Part shown: one piece after another, positions 9,040 to 17,914 of the stretch
Position numbering within the stretch: the stretch's first letter is position 1
Layout of the letters: every line of letters begins with the position of its first letter
Source: Alphaproteobacteria bacterium
GTDB taxonomy: Bacteria; Pseudomonadota; Alphaproteobacteria; Rhizobiales; Hyphomicrobiaceae
NCBI GenBank assembly: GCA_024275435.1
Contig: JAJRZC010000131.1
Span: 1-57,211 of the forward strand
Reading direction: 5' to 3'
DNA: 57,211 nucleotides
Position numbers and translations under genes: made by a program
Notes under the pieces: generated by a model
Seen by the model: the letters and a program-made list of their open reading frames with translations, nothing else
Databases searched by the model: none
Told to the model about the DNA's origin: nothing

Positions 9040-9136
9040 TCTGTGCGTCAAAGGCTATTCTTTCGTGGGGTGTGTTAAAACTGACCCACTATCTTGGGTT
9101 GTAGATTTTGTGTGAGAAACCGGGCTGTTTTTTTGC

Positions 9137-9805
9137 CTAACGTTTCAAAATAACGTCTTTAAAGGGTCGTCGGTCTTGCCAACCGTGACGTTCAAGTTCC
9201 GGATCCAGATGATTTTCTTCTGGCCAGCCCAGACACAGGTAAGCCACCAATGACCATGTGTGCGACACCTTTAAAGCCTTGGTCACGATTTCTGGTTCCA
9301 GAATTGAAACCCAACCCATACCAAGACCATGCATACGCGCCGCCAGCCAAAGGGTATGAATAGCGCCGACCACCGAGTAGCTGATTGTCTCGGGCATGGT
9401 TTGGCGACCAAGGCCGTACCCGTCTTTGGTGCCTTCATCTGCAAAAACGGCAATGTGTATGGGTGCACGATCCAGCCCATCAAGTTTCAGTTTTGCATAG
9501 GCTTTTTTCTGATCGCCTTCATAACCTTCCAAAGCCTGCTGGTTGGCGCGCTCAAAGGAAGCTTTGACGAGGGCGCGGCGATGGTTAGATTCGACAAATA
9601 CAAAGCGCCATGGCTGGCAATTACCAACAGATGGCGCGTGTGTGGACAGCTCGATCAGTGATTTTACCAGGTCTACATTGACTGGCTCGTTGCGAAACCG
9701 ACGCACGTCGCGTCGCCATAAGACCAGCTCGCGGAATGCTTCGTGGAAGTGACTATCAAATTGCGGTGCTGAACTGTTCGCTGGCTGGATGTTTTTTTTA
9801 CTCAT
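9137..9805 (-). CDS. bluB: 5,6-dimethylbenzimidazole synthase BluB
   Basis: BluB is an oxygen-dependent flavin-destroying enzyme that converts reduced FMN to 5,6-dimethylbenzimidazole, the lower ligand of B12. The protein is about 222 residues and has the nitroreductase-like fold signature of BluB: WRRDVRRFRNEPV near the N-terminus, THAPSVGNCQPWRFV, and GLGMGWVSILEP towards the C-terminus. The chosen ATG (9805) begins MSKKN; a GTG at 9826 lies inside the end of cobB and is the alternative. It follows cobB on the same strand and is probably the last gene of the minus-strand cobalamin run. Requirement for oxygen fits the aerobic corrin pathway encoded alongside. Confidence 0.93.
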   Translation of the reverse strand: MSKKNIQPANSSAPQFDSHFHEAFRELVLWRRDVRRFRNEPVNVDLVKSLIELSTHAPSVGNCQPWRFVFVESNHRRALVKASFERANQQALEGYEGDQKKAYAKLKLDGLDRAPIHIAVFADEGTKDGYGLGRQTMPETISYSVVGAIHTLWLAARMHGLGMGWVSILEPEIVTKALKVSHTWSLVAYLCLGWPEENHLDPELERHGWQDRRPFKDVILKR

Positions 9806-9815
9806 AAGATTTTTC

Positions 9816-11177
9816 TCAGGGCCCACACTGATCGATCAAATGGAAGAACGTGCCTGTTATGTTACCACGCCGTGAGCCGCCACTGACAATGCGCGCTCCT
9901 TCCGCATCATAGATTTCAGCAAGGGCCGGGTCATTGTTTTGCACGGTGGTCGCATAATGAAACTCATGGCCGTAGAGGATATCTCCAGAAGTTCCCAGGC
10001 TGCAGCTCGTTAGTAGCTGAGACTTGCGATAGCCCAGGTGGAGTTTTCGCTTTGCAAAGGACGTCTCAAGGTCTAACAGGCCAAGCATTTCATGATGGTG
10101 GCCTTGCTTATCTATGAGGCCTTGGCCAAGTACCATGTAGCCACCGCACTCTCCATGAACCGGTATGTTGTTTTCTGCCAGGGCACGTAGACCATCTTTA
10201 AAGTGTTGCGCGGAGGCAAGTTTTCCTGCGTGCAGTTCGGGATATCCACCGGGCAGCCAAACAGCATCTGAAACTGGTGGAGGCGGTTCATTGGCCAGGG
10301 GTGAAAACGGTAAGATCTGAGCGCCTTGAGCCTGCCAGCTCTCCAGAATATGTGAGTATATAAATGAAAAGGCTACGTCTTGAGCCAGGGCTATATGCTG
10401 ACCGGGCGGCTTTAACTTGAGTGGGGTTAGCGGTTTATCGTTTGCTGGACTGAGAAACTCTGTGTTTGCGGCGTTTGCAAGCTTGACGATTTTTTCAATG
10501 CCACCCTGCGCTTCCATAAGGCTGGCGAATGTATCTAATGTGGATTGAAGGAACTTGTTTTCCAAGGCCTGAACGAGGCCAAGATGACGCTCCGGCAGTG
10601 CTATATCCTGACAGCGGTTGATGGTGGCGAGAATTGGTACTCCTAATTCTTCGATGGGCTGTTTGACCAAACGTTCATGGCGGGCACTGGCTACGTTATT
10701 GAGGATGACCCCGGCAATTGTTACATCTGAACGATAGGTCATGCAGCCCTTGAGTATAGCAGCGGCTGTTGCTGCTTGACTTGATACGTCCAGAACCAGA
10801 ATAACCGGCCAACCGGTGAGTGCGGCAAGGTCTGCTGTTGAACCACAGGCAAACTGGCCTGTGCTCGCGGCACCATCAAACAATCCCATGGCGCCTTCGA
10901 CGACTGAAATATCAGCGTCGCTTGAAGCATTTGATATCAAATGCTTCAAGGTTTCTTCGTGCATGGACCAGGTATCGAGGTTCATACCGGCGCGCCCGCT
11001 TGCTGCCTTGTGAAATGCAGTGTCGATATAGTCTGGCCCACTCTTATAAGGTTGGGCAACGTAACCCTTCCGGCAAAGCGCCCGAAGCAAACCCAAAGTA
11101 ACGGTGGTTTTTCCCGCGCGTGACGAGGGGGCCGAAACTATCAATCCTGGATAAGAACGGGAAGCCGGTAAATTCAT
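9816..11177 (-). CDS. cobB: Hydrogenobyrinic acid a,c-diamide synthase CobB
   Basis: CobB is a glutamine- and ATP-dependent amidase that converts the a and c carboxylates of hydrogenobyrinic acid to amides. The 453-residue protein has an N-terminal P-loop domain (SAPSSRAGKTTVTLGLL, about 14-30), DYIDTAFH and VEGAMGLFDG, as in dethiobiotin-synthetase-like ATPases. A C-terminal class-I glutaminase domain follows, with the nucleophile in HGECGGYMVLG and the late GHEFHY motif. Its ATG overlaps the cobA stop by 4 bp (ATGA), indicating translational coupling. Confidence 0.95.
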   Translation of the reverse strand: MNLPASRSYPGLIVSAPSSRAGKTTVTLGLLRALCRKGYVAQPYKSGPDYIDTAFHKAASGRAGMNLDTWSMHEETLKHLISNASSDADISVVEGAMGLFDGAASTGQFACGSTADLAALTGWPVILVLDVSSQAATAAAILKGCMTYRSDVTIAGVILNNVASARHERLVKQPIEELGVPILATINRCQDIALPERHLGLVQALENKFLQSTLDTFASLMEAQGGIEKIVKLANAANTEFLSPANDKPLTPLKLKPPGQHIALAQDVAFSFIYSHILESWQAQGAQILPFSPLANEPPPPVSDAVWLPGGYPELHAGKLASAQHFKDGLRALAENNIPVHGECGGYMVLGQGLIDKQGHHHEMLGLLDLETSFAKRKLHLGYRKSQLLTSCSLGTSGDILYGHEFHYATTVQNNDPALAEIYDAEGARIVSGGSRRGNITGTFFHLIDQCGP

Positions 11178-11968
11178 GGGAGGTCACTCATTTTGACCAA
11201 CATGTCAATTTTTATCGCAGCGATGGCACCGACCACCACAATGGCGGGAGAGGGCATGGCGTTTTGTTTTACATCGTGAATCGCCTGCTTGAGGGTGGTT
11301 CGTAAAACCTTTTCGTCTTTCATGGTGGCGGATGAGATTATTGCGACAGGTGTGTTTTGGTCCAATCCACCATCAGCCAGGGCAAGCATAATTTCTTCCA
11401 AGCGTTTCATGGCCATGTAGAGGATAATCGGTTGACCTGTGCGAGCCAGGGCTCGCCAGTTTTCACCGTCTTGATCATCTTTGACGCGATGACCGGTGGC
11501 CAGGATTACGGCGTGATTTGTTTTTCGAGTGGTTGCGGGGATTCCCATCATGGCGGGGCCTGCTAGCCCTGCGGTGATACCGGGTATGATGCGAAACCCG
11601 ATTCCGGCTTTGGCCAGTTCCTCGGCTTCTTCGCCTCCGCGACCGAAAACGAAAGGATCACCGCCCTTCAAGCGAACCACGGCATGGCCTGCCTGAGCCA
11701 GTTCGATCAAGGTTGCGGTAATTTCAGGTTGGCTTGATGAAGCCATACCACCTCTTTTTCCAACGTAGATGATCTTTGCTCCCTTTTGAGCGAGATCCAG
11801 CACGCGGGTATCTATCAATGCATCATGAATAATGGCATCTGCGGTTTGAATGGCTTTTATGGCCATGATGGTCAACAGGCGTGGATCGCCGGGACCGGCT
11901 CCTACAAGCCAAACCTCACCGGGTTTTACGGTTGGTGTCGTTGGAAAATTTTCCGGAAGGGTGATCAT
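11174..11968 (-). CDS. cobA: Uroporphyrinogen-III C-methyltransferase CobA
   Basis: CobA uses two S-adenosylmethionine molecules to methylate C2 and C7 of uroporphyrinogen III, giving precorrin-2, the branch point to corrins and siroheme. The 264-residue protein carries the two family signatures VGAGPGDPRLLT (N-terminal) and RLKGGDPFVFGRGGEEAEEL (about 100), plus the PGITAG loop. It is a stand-alone methyltransferase, not a CysG fusion. The ATG at 11968 is preferred over a TTG at 11974. The 91-bp region upstream separates it from the divergent cbiD and shows no riboswitch. Confidence 0.95.
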   Translation of the reverse strand: MITLPENFPTTPTVKPGEVWLVGAGPGDPRLLTIMAIKAIQTADAIIHDALIDTRVLDLAQKGAKIIYVGKRGGMASSSQPEITATLIELAQAGHAVVRLKGGDPFVFGRGGEEAEELAKAGIGFRIIPGITAGLAGPAMMGIPATTRKTNHAVILATGHRVKDDQDGENWRALARTGQPIILYMAMKRLEEIMLALADGGLDQNTPVAIISSATMKDEKVLRTTLKQAIHDVKQNAMPSPAIVVVGAIAAIKIDMLVKMSDLP

Positions 11969-12059
11969 TGGCAATCTATGTTAAATATCTGGTGCTAGAG
12001 GCATAAGGTCAAAACGGCGTTGTTGAACCCTAAGGTGTATTTTTTGAAGGTATTCGTTT

Positions 12060-13226
12060 TTGAGCAGTGGTGACGATAACGGATTGGAGCATAATGATGC
12101 TTTGGTGCCCGAGCCCACTTCTGCCGGCACCGCGCTTCGTCGTGGGTGGACCACTGGTACGTGCGCGGCAGCGGCAGCCCGGGCTGCTTATGAAGCGCTC
12201 GTCAGCGGAACGTGCCTCGACATGGTGGAGGTTGTTTTGCCTGGGGGCGGGCGGGCGAGTTTTGCCACTGCGATGTGTGAAAGCGATGGCGTGTTTGGAC
12301 GGGCGGGCGTTGTCAAAGATGCCGGTGATGATCCCGATGTGACGCACGGTGCGCTGATTGTTGCCAGCGTTACGAAAGGTCAGATAGGTTCGGGAATCAT
12401 TTTCAAGGCGGGAGAAGGCGTTGGCACCGTGACGAAGCCCGGGCTGCCAATTTCTCCTGGAGAGCCTGCCATTAACCCCGTACCGCGTGAGATGATTGGA
12501 AACAGTATCAGAGAAGTTTCGCGGCGATATGGTGCTGGTGAAGATGTGGTGGTTGAGATTTCCATTCCCGGCGGGGAGGAGATTGCCAAAAAAACACTCA
12601 ATGGCCGTCTGGGAATTCTGGGTGGTCTTTCTATTCTTGGGACAACGGGGATCGTCATTCCCTATTCCTGTGCGGCCTGGATCCACAGCATCCATCGAGG
12701 TGTTGATGTTGCGCGGGCACTTGGTCTTACACATATCGCGGGTTCGACGGGCTCGAGGTCGGAAAACTCCGTCAAAGCCTTTTACAACCTGCCGAACGAG
12801 GCGCTCATTGATATGGGCGACTTCGTCGGTGGCATGCTCAAATATGTTCGTACTCACCCCGTGGCGCGCGTTACCATTACGGGCGGGTTTGCCAAGATGA
12901 CAAAACTCGGGCAGGGGATGCTCGATTTGCATTCGAAACGTGGATCGGTTGATTTCCAGTGGCTTGCCGAGCGTGTTGCCTTGGCTGGCGCACCGGCTGA
13001 GCTGATTGCTTCGGTGCGCACGGCGAATACCGCGCAGCTTGTTTTGGAGTATGCCAAAGCTCATGGTATTGCGCTTGGTGATCTGGTGGCTGAAGCGGCG
13101 TGGCAAACGGCAGCCAAGGCTTTGAGGCAAACGGATATCAGTCTTGATGTCCTGGTGTTTGATCGCAACGGTAAACTTGTGGGGCGCAGTGAGACGAAGA
13201 GCGTTCAAACCGGCCTCCCGCGGTAG
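12060..13226 (+). CDS. cbiD: Cobalt-precorrin-5B C1-methyltransferase CbiD
   Basis: CbiD catalyses C1 methylation during ring contraction in the anaerobic pathway; in some organisms with aerobic-type gene sets it stands in for CobF. The 388-residue protein has the CbiD N-terminal motif [17 protein letters not shown], then INPVPREMI and the SAM-related stretch [10 protein letters not shown]. No CobF-like gene is seen in the window, while cobG, cobM, cobK and cobL all belong to the aerobic set, so replacement of CobF is the best reading. The start is uncertain: TTG at 12060 has GAAGG upstream, and later TTG/GTG codons exist. The gene is on the plus strand, inside an otherwise minus-strand cobalamin run, and its 3' end overlaps cobM by 22 bp tail to tail. 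Confidence 0.92.
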   Translation: MSSGDDNGLEHNDALVPEPTSAGTALRRGWTTGTCAAAAARAAYEALVSGTCLDMVEVVLPGGGRASFATAMCESDGVFGRAGVVKDAGDDPDVTHGALIVASVTKGQIGSGIIFKAGEGVGTVTKPGLPISPGEPAINPVPREMIGNSIREVSRRYGAGEDVVVEISIPGGEEIAKKTLNGRLGILGGLSILGTTGIVIPYSCAAWIHSIHRGVDVARALGLTHIAGSTGSRSENSVKAFYNLPNEALIDMGDFVGGMLKYVRTHPVARVTITGGFAKMTKLGQGMLDLHSKRGSVDFQWLAERVALAGAPAELIASVRTANTAQLVLEYAKAHGIALGDLVAEAAWQTAAKALRQTDISLDVLVFDRNGKLVGRSETKSVQTGLPR

Positions 13227-13969
13227 CGACGCTGATAGTTCACATCGTAAAGGGCACTGTTGGCGAAGTCCTTTGCGCCCAAGACATTACCAACCAGAAT
13301 GAGCGCGGTGCGCTCCATTGGTTCTTGCTGACTCAGGACTTCTTCGACAGTTCCCAAAGTTGCGCGAACTATGCGTTCTTCCGGCCAACTGGCCCGGTAG
13401 ACAATTGCGATCGGACAATCTTGCCCATAAAAGGGTTTCAAACGAGCAACCACCGTATCCAAGGTGTGGATCGAGAGATGAATTGCCAGTGTGGCGCGCG
13501 TTTTACCAAATGCCTCCAGGGTTTCATCTGACGGCATTTTCGAGGCGCGCCCGCCGGTTCGCGTGAGAACCACTGATTGGGCCACCTCGGGCAGCGTCAG
13601 TTCTTGAGCAAGTGCGGCGGCGGCGGCAGAAAAAGCGGCTACCCCTGGGGTTAATGTGAAAGGGATCGACCGCTCTTCAAGCAAACGTATCTGTTCGCCT
13701 ATGGCACTCCAGATGGAAATATCTCCGGAATGAAGGCGTGCAACATCGTGACCCTTGTCAAAGGCTTCTTGAAATTCTTGACCCAATTCCTGTAGTGACA
13801 TGGGCGCTGTATTGACGATCCGCGCGCCTTGCGGGCAGTGCTCCAGCAAAGCTTCTGGAACAAGCGAACCTGCATAGAGACAGACGGGGCAGTTTGCGAT
13901 GAGCCTGGCACCGCGCATTGTGATGAGATCAGGTGCGCCCGGTCCGGCGCCTATGAAATGCACTGTCAT
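13205..13969 (-). CDS. cobM: Precorrin-4 C11-methyltransferase CobM
   Basis: CobM transfers a methyl group from SAM to C11 of precorrin-4 to give precorrin-5. The 254-residue protein starts with the tetrapyrrole methylase loop [22 protein letters not shown] and contains [16 protein letters not shown] and [16 protein letters not shown]. The start ATG overlaps the cobE stop by 4 bp. The 3' end overlaps the convergent cbiD by 22 bp, so the terminators of both genes, if any, lie inside coding sequence. Confidence 0.95.
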   Translation of the reverse strand: MTVHFIGAGPGAPDLITMRGARLIANCPVCLYAGSLVPEALLEHCPQGARIVNTAPMSLQELGQEFQEAFDKGHDVARLHSGDISIWSAIGEQIRLLEERSIPFTLTPGVAAFSAAAAALAQELTLPEVAQSVVLTRTGGRASKMPSDETLEAFGKTRATLAIHLSIHTLDTVVARLKPFYGQDCPIAIVYRASWPEERIVRATLGTVEEVLSQQEPMERTALILVGNVLGAKDFANSALYDVNYQRRYRGRPV

Positions 13970-14388
13970 GACTGGCTTCCAAGGGGTTGTGCAGTATCTT
14001 CTTGCTTATCAGACATGCCGATAGCGAGTGCGCATGTTGCTTCTTTTGATTTGATCCTGGGTCCGAGCAGCGTGGCATGGTTGCCGATCGCCGCCAGGGC
14101 CGCCGTTTCGGCAAGCGAGGGCAAGCCCTGTATGATCATGCTGGTTTCTGATTTGGTGATGGTCTTGGATGAGAACTGTTTCAGCCTTTCCCGGCTTAAA
14201 GGGACAACAGGAATATTTAGGTTTTTCGCGACGAGACACAGACTGTCTTGGGTGCTTTTTTCATCCAAGGTGGCAAATGCATCAAGGTCTTTATGTTTCA
14301 AACGGTGAAACTGCAAAGCCTGATTGAGCGCTTCGAGAATCTCTTCAGATGAGGCGTTTTTTTTGAAACCGACTCCTGCAACCATCAT
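13966..14388 (-). CDS. cobE: Cobalamin biosynthesis protein CobE (CbiG C-terminal domain)
   Basis: A 140-residue CobE protein, equivalent to the C-terminal domain of CbiG. It begins [20 protein letters not shown], the usual CobE opening, and ends with an ALAIGMSD segment. CobE is needed for aerobic B12 synthesis, but its exact role is not settled; a part in ring-contraction or intermediate handling has been suggested for the family. The start at 14388 gives a 4-bp ATGA overlap with cobL; upstream in-frame ATGs at 14406 and 14433 lie inside cobL. Its position between cobL and cobM supports coupled translation of three ring-modifying proteins. Confidence 0.9.
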   Translation of the reverse strand: MMVAGVGFKKNASSEEILEALNQALQFHRLKHKDLDAFATLDEKSTQDSLCLVAKNLNIPVVPLSRERLKQFSSKTITKSETSMIIQGLPSLAETAALAAIGNHATLLGPRIKSKEATCALAIGMSDKQEDTAQPLGSQS

Positions 14389-15650
14389 TTCTTGATCACC
14401 CGCCATTGAGTAACGGGCCTTGCCGCACGCCACCCGCGCATGCGGCCCACTCGGTCTGCATGGGACAAGCTGATTTTCAAAAGCTCACCGCCGAATTGCG
14501 CGTGAAGATCAGTGAGCCTTGCTTCGCTTTCAAGCGTTATGGCATTGGTTACCAGACGGCCACCTTCGGGCATGGCTTTCCATGCGGTCTCGAACAGGTT
14601 TGGCGTGGTGAGCCCGCCTCCGATAAAAACCACATCTGGCTGCGGTTGGTTTTCCAGAATCGCTGGAGCTGATCCGGTGACGACTTTCAGCTCGGGTGTC
14701 CCGAGGGCTGCTGCGTTGGCCATTGCGCGCGCTGCCCGTGTTTCGTTGTGTTCGAAACCGATGGCGCCCATAGAAGGGTGGCAGAGCAGCCATTCGATGG
14801 CAATTGAGCCGGAGCCAAGACCGATATCCCAGAGGAACTCTCCAGGTCGTGGGGCCAACGCGGATATGGTGATTACCCGAATGTCGCGTTTGGTTATTTG
14901 GCCGTCATGATCGAAGTCTGAATCTTCGAGCCCTGGCGTGAGACGTGAGAGTGACGGGTGAAAGTTGCTACCATTTGTTATGGGGCTTAAATCAATTGCC
15001 AGCGTATTTAATGGCGCAATATCTGTCAGGTTGAACTCGCCTGCTTTGCAGGAGCGAAGCTTTTCTTTCGGGCCGCCCATATTTTCCAGAACGGTGATTT
15101 CGGCCTGAGCGAGGCCGCGTTCATTTAAGGCCTGGGCGACTTTTCCGGGCGTGGTTTCGTCCCAGGAGAGCGCTAAAATTCGGGCTCCCTTATGCAGGTG
15201 ACGGTTCAGTCCTGACAATGGCCGACCATGAAGTGTTATCAGTTTGGTGTCGGGCAGGGACCAGCCCATTCTCGCCGCCGCTTGTGAAAACGCCGAAGGC
15301 TGGGGAAGACACAGCATTTCAGATACGGGGAAATTTTTGGCAAGCATGGTTCCAACGCCGTAGTTGAACGGATCACCGGAAGCCAGGACCACAACCGGGT
15401 GACCCTGAAGTTTCCTGATTTTATCCATGGCATCAGCCATCGGGTTCGGCCAGGCGAGTCGGTTTGCCGTAATTAGTTCATCTGCCAGTGCCAAGTGCCG
15501 CTTGCCTCCGACAACAAGCTGGGCACCCTTTATGAGTGATTGAGCGGTTGCACTTAAACCAGCGATGCCATCTTCACCAATGCCGATGATGGATAGCCAG
15601 CGCGTTGGAGCGGTGCTACTCGTTCTTGATTCATTTCTGGGAGCTGACAT
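14385..15650 (-). CDS. cobL: Precorrin-6Y C5,15-methyltransferase (decarboxylating) CobL
   Basis: CobL methylates C5 and C15 and decarboxylates the C12 acetate side chain, giving precorrin-8. The 421-residue protein is the usual fusion: an N-terminal CbiE-type tetrapyrrole methylase (WLSIIGIGEDGIAGLSA, ASGDPFNYGVG) and a C-terminal CbiT-type Rossmann methylase (LWDIGLGSGSIAIEWL, VFIGGG). The frame is open to an ATG at 15863, but the upstream part is only the antisense of cobK. The ATG at 15650 has a near-perfect ribosome site (GAGGAG, 4-nt spacer) and gives the normal family length. That ATG overlaps the divergent cobK ATG by 2 bp in a shared CATG. The stop overlaps cobE. Confidence 0.94.
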   Translation of the reverse strand: MSAPRNESRTSSTAPTRWLSIIGIGEDGIAGLSATAQSLIKGAQLVVGGKRHLALADELITANRLAWPNPMADAMDKIRKLQGHPVVVLASGDPFNYGVGTMLAKNFPVSEMLCLPQPSAFSQAAARMGWSLPDTKLITLHGRPLSGLNRHLHKGARILALSWDETTPGKVAQALNERGLAQAEITVLENMGGPKEKLRSCKAGEFNLTDIAPLNTLAIDLSPITNGSNFHPSLSRLTPGLEDSDFDHDGQITKRDIRVITISALAPRPGEFLWDIGLGSGSIAIEWLLCHPSMGAIGFEHNETRAARAMANAAALGTPELKVVTGSAPAILENQPQPDVVFIGGGLTTPNLFETAWKAMPEGGRLVTNAITLESEARLTDLHAQFGGELLKISLSHADRVGRMRGWRAARPVTQWRVIKK

Positions 15651-16389
15651 GCGACTCCTCATACTTGGTGGCACATCTGAAGCGCGCAAACTTGCCGAGC
15701 GGCTCAGCGATGATACACGTTTTGAACTTACCATGTCTCTTGCCGGGCGCACTGTTTTGCCGGCAGCATTGCCGGTGCATACGCGCGTTGGCGGGTTTGG
15801 GGGTGTCAGGGGCTTGATTGAGTGGCTCATTGAGCAGCGGATTGAGGCCGTGATCGACGCCACTCATCCCTTCGCGGATCAAATTTCGGCGCATGTGGTG
15901 GCCGCCACCAAGGCTTGCAATATTCCGCTTGGCTCTCTGGTGCGGGCCCCTTGGGTTCAGCGAGTGGGTGATGAATGGGTTTGCGTGCCAAGCACTCAAG
16001 ATGCCGCGCGGGCGCTGCCCATAACACCCTGCCGCGTGTTCTTGAGCGTCGGGCGGCTTGGGCTTAGTGCTTTTTGCGAACGCGCTGAGCACAGCTATGT
16101 GGCGCGGACCATAGACCCGCCAGGCGACATCCCTTTGCCACCTGATTTGACCTTTCTGTTTGAGCGGGGTCCGTTCGATCTTGCCAATGAGTTGGCGCTT
16201 CTGAAACGATATGAAATCAATGTTCTCGTTTCGAAAAATTCCGGCGGGGCGGCGACGTACCCGAAGATTGAAGCTGCCCGCGATCTCAAGATACCGGTCC
16301 TCATGATCGCGCGACCTTTGAAACCTTCGGGTACCATTTTGGATAACCTTGAGGCGGCGCTGAATTGGTTGGAAAAAAAGGTATCGTGA
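15649..16389 (+). CDS. cobK: Precorrin-6A reductase CobK
   Basis: CobK reduces precorrin-6A to precorrin-6Y with NADPH. The 246-residue protein opens with MRLLILGGTSEARKLAERL, the family's nucleotide-binding start, and contains VIDATHPFADQIS and SKNSGG, all typical of CobK/CbiJ. The ATG at 15649 is preferred because it gives this opening and has GGGAG with a 5-nt spacer; an upstream in-frame ATG at 15565 would add 28 residues that are antisense to cobL. It is transcribed against its neighbours: head to head with cobL, sharing start-codon bases, and tail to tail with cobJ with 2 bp between stops. Its promoter must therefore lie inside cobL. Confidence 0.94.
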   Translation: MRLLILGGTSEARKLAERLSDDTRFELTMSLAGRTVLPAALPVHTRVGGFGGVRGLIEWLIEQRIEAVIDATHPFADQISAHVVAATKACNIPLGSLVRAPWVQRVGDEWVCVPSTQDAARALPITPCRVFLSVGRLGLSAFCERAEHSYVARTIDPPGDIPLPPDLTFLFERGPFDLANELALLKRYEINVLVSKNSGGAATYPKIEAARDLKIPVLMIARPLKPSGTILDNLEAALNWLEKKVS

Positions 16390-16391
16390 GT

Positions 16392-17159
16392 TCATTCAAA
16401 CCCCCGCTGCGAGCGTGGGGTGTAGACCCAGGGGTCTTTGCCATCTCGATCAATCAACCGGGTTGTTGATGCGCCGATCAAGACCAGCGTTCGCATGTCA
16501 ATCTGCGTGAAATCAACCGAACCAAGGGTGGTAATGAGCGCTTTGGATTGATTTGTTCCCGCTGCGCGAACCAAGGCAACGACGGTGTCATGCGATTTGT
16601 GGCGCGAGAGTAGATCAAATGCTTTCTTGATCTGGTTAGGGCGCGCTTTCGATGCTGGGTTATAAAGTGCAATGGTGAAATCGGCCTGAGCAGCTGCTTC
16701 CAGTCTTCGCTCAATGGTGTGCCAGCTTTTCAGGTTGTCCGACAAGGATATAGCACAGAAGTCTCCACCTAACGGTGCGCCCAATTGTGCAGCAGCGGCG
16801 AGCATGGCGGTGATGCCAGGCTCTACGCGCACGTCCAGGTGGCGCCAGCCTCGGGGCCCGTGCTCGATCGCTTCAAAGACTGCAGCGGCCATGGCGAAAA
16901 CGCCGGGATCACCACCTGAGACGATCACCACTTTGCGGCCCTCTTTACAGGCCATTTCAAGAGCATGACGGGCGCGATCCAGTTCAACACCGTTGGCACT
17001 GGCGTGTATCGTCTGGTTGGCGTTCAGCGTGGGCAAGCGTTTGAGGTAAGTCTCGTAACCAACGAGATCCGTGGCGTTGGCGATTGCGGTTGAGACCCTG
17101 GGAGTCACCAGTTCCAGAGCACCGGGACCAAGCCCAACAATGATGACGCTTCCGCTCAT
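16392..17159 (-). CDS. cobJ: Precorrin-3B C17-methyltransferase CobJ
   Basis: CobJ methylates C17 and drives ring contraction, giving precorrin-4. The 255-residue protein has IIVGLGPGALELVTPR at the N-terminus, then LVGYETYLKRL, VVIVSGGDPGVFAMAAAVFEA and VEPGITAMLAAAAQLGAPLG, the classic CobJ/CbiH signatures, and LYNPASKARP later. The start overlaps the cobI stop by 4 bp. The stop lies 2 bp from the end of the convergent cobK. Confidence 0.95.
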   Translation of the reverse strand: MSGSVIIVGLGPGALELVTPRVSTAIANATDLVGYETYLKRLPTLNANQTIHASANGVELDRARHALEMACKEGRKVVIVSGGDPGVFAMAAAVFEAIEHGPRGWRHLDVRVEPGITAMLAAAAQLGAPLGGDFCAISLSDNLKSWHTIERRLEAAAQADFTIALYNPASKARPNQIKKAFDLLSRHKSHDTVVALVRAAGTNQSKALITTLGSVDFTQIDMRTLVLIGASTTRLIDRDGKDPWVYTPRSQRGFE

Positions 17160-17914
17160 AATCGCCGTCCTTTGCCGGGGATCAAGACCATAGCAAAATA
17201 GGGGCCTGTTTCCTTTTCCAGTTCGCTCACGGGCATGATTATTTCACCTTCCATCATACCGCGCTCAACATAAATGGCACGTTGTGTCAGGCCAGCCTTG
17301 GCGATGGCGCGGCGAACCTTTCCAAGATTGCGGCCAACTTTCATAATGACGCAGGCATCCGCCTGCTGGAGCTGTTGTGTGAGCTTGTCTTCCGGCAATG
17401 TTCCGGGAAGGACCCTGAGGATATCATCTCCCCAGGTGATGGGTGTGTTGGCGCGTGTCCAGCAGCCTGACATTCCGGTGACGCCGGGGATGACCTCGAC
17501 CTCATGATTTTCGCATAAGCGATGCCACATGTGCATGAATGAACCGTAGAAGAACGGATCGCCCTCGGAAAGCAAACCAACGGATCGACCTTCTCCAAGT
17601 TGATCTGAAATGGTGAGGGCGGATTCCTCGTAAAACTCATGAATTTGTTTCTGGTAATCGGGATGGCTTGCGGGCAGCTCTGTGGTGAGAGGGTACTCTA
17701 GTCTTAATTGGACCTGAGTGACTTCGACCAGCGGGGTTACAATGGTGCGTGCGTTTCCTGGGCGTCCCTTTTTGGCAAAGTAGGCCAGGACATCCACGGA
17801 CTTTATGAGCCCGGCGGCGCGCAATGTCAGATAGCGTGGATGACCAGGACCCACGCCGATGCCATAAAGTATGCCGCTTGATGCCTTTCCGGCGATGTCA
17901 TCCAGGCTGGTCAT
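17156..17914 (-). CDS. cobI: Precorrin-2 C20-methyltransferase CobI
   Basis: CobI methylates C20 of precorrin-2, giving precorrin-3A, the first step after the siroheme branch. The 252-residue protein has LYGIGVGPGHPRYLTLRAA near residue 16, LLSEGDPFFYGSFMHMW and VIPGVTGMSGCWTRANTPI, which are typical CobI/CbiL motifs. It overlaps cobH upstream and cobJ downstream by 4 bp each, so the cobG-H-I-J set is tightly coupled. Confidence 0.95.
   Translation of the reverse strand: MTSLDDIAGKASSGILYGIGVGPGHPRYLTLRAAGLIKSVDVLAYFAKKGRPGNARTIVTPLVEVTQVQLRLEYPLTTELPASHPDYQKQIHEFYEESALTISDQLGEGRSVGLLSEGDPFFYGSFMHMWHRLCENHEVEVIPGVTGMSGCWTRANTPITWGDDILRVLPGTLPEDKLTQQLQQADACVIMKVGRNLGKVRRAIAKAGLTQRAIYVERGMMEGEIIMPVSELEKETGPYFAMVLIPGKGRRL

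Noticed and set aside
9069-9087. Sequence GTTAAAACTGACCCACTAT resembling the terminal repeat of some IS21-like elements
   Set aside because: Recognised only from memory; there is no transposase, second end or target duplication nearby.
12030-13208. Long open frame antisense to cbiD (392 codons)
   Set aside because: Composition is unlike a real protein (Arg/His/Asn-rich, no motifs) and the plus-strand CbiD has full family signatures; it is a shadow of the codon pattern.
15631-16395. Open frame antisense to cobK (254 codons)
   Set aside because: No domain and very basic composition; cobK on the plus strand is convincing.
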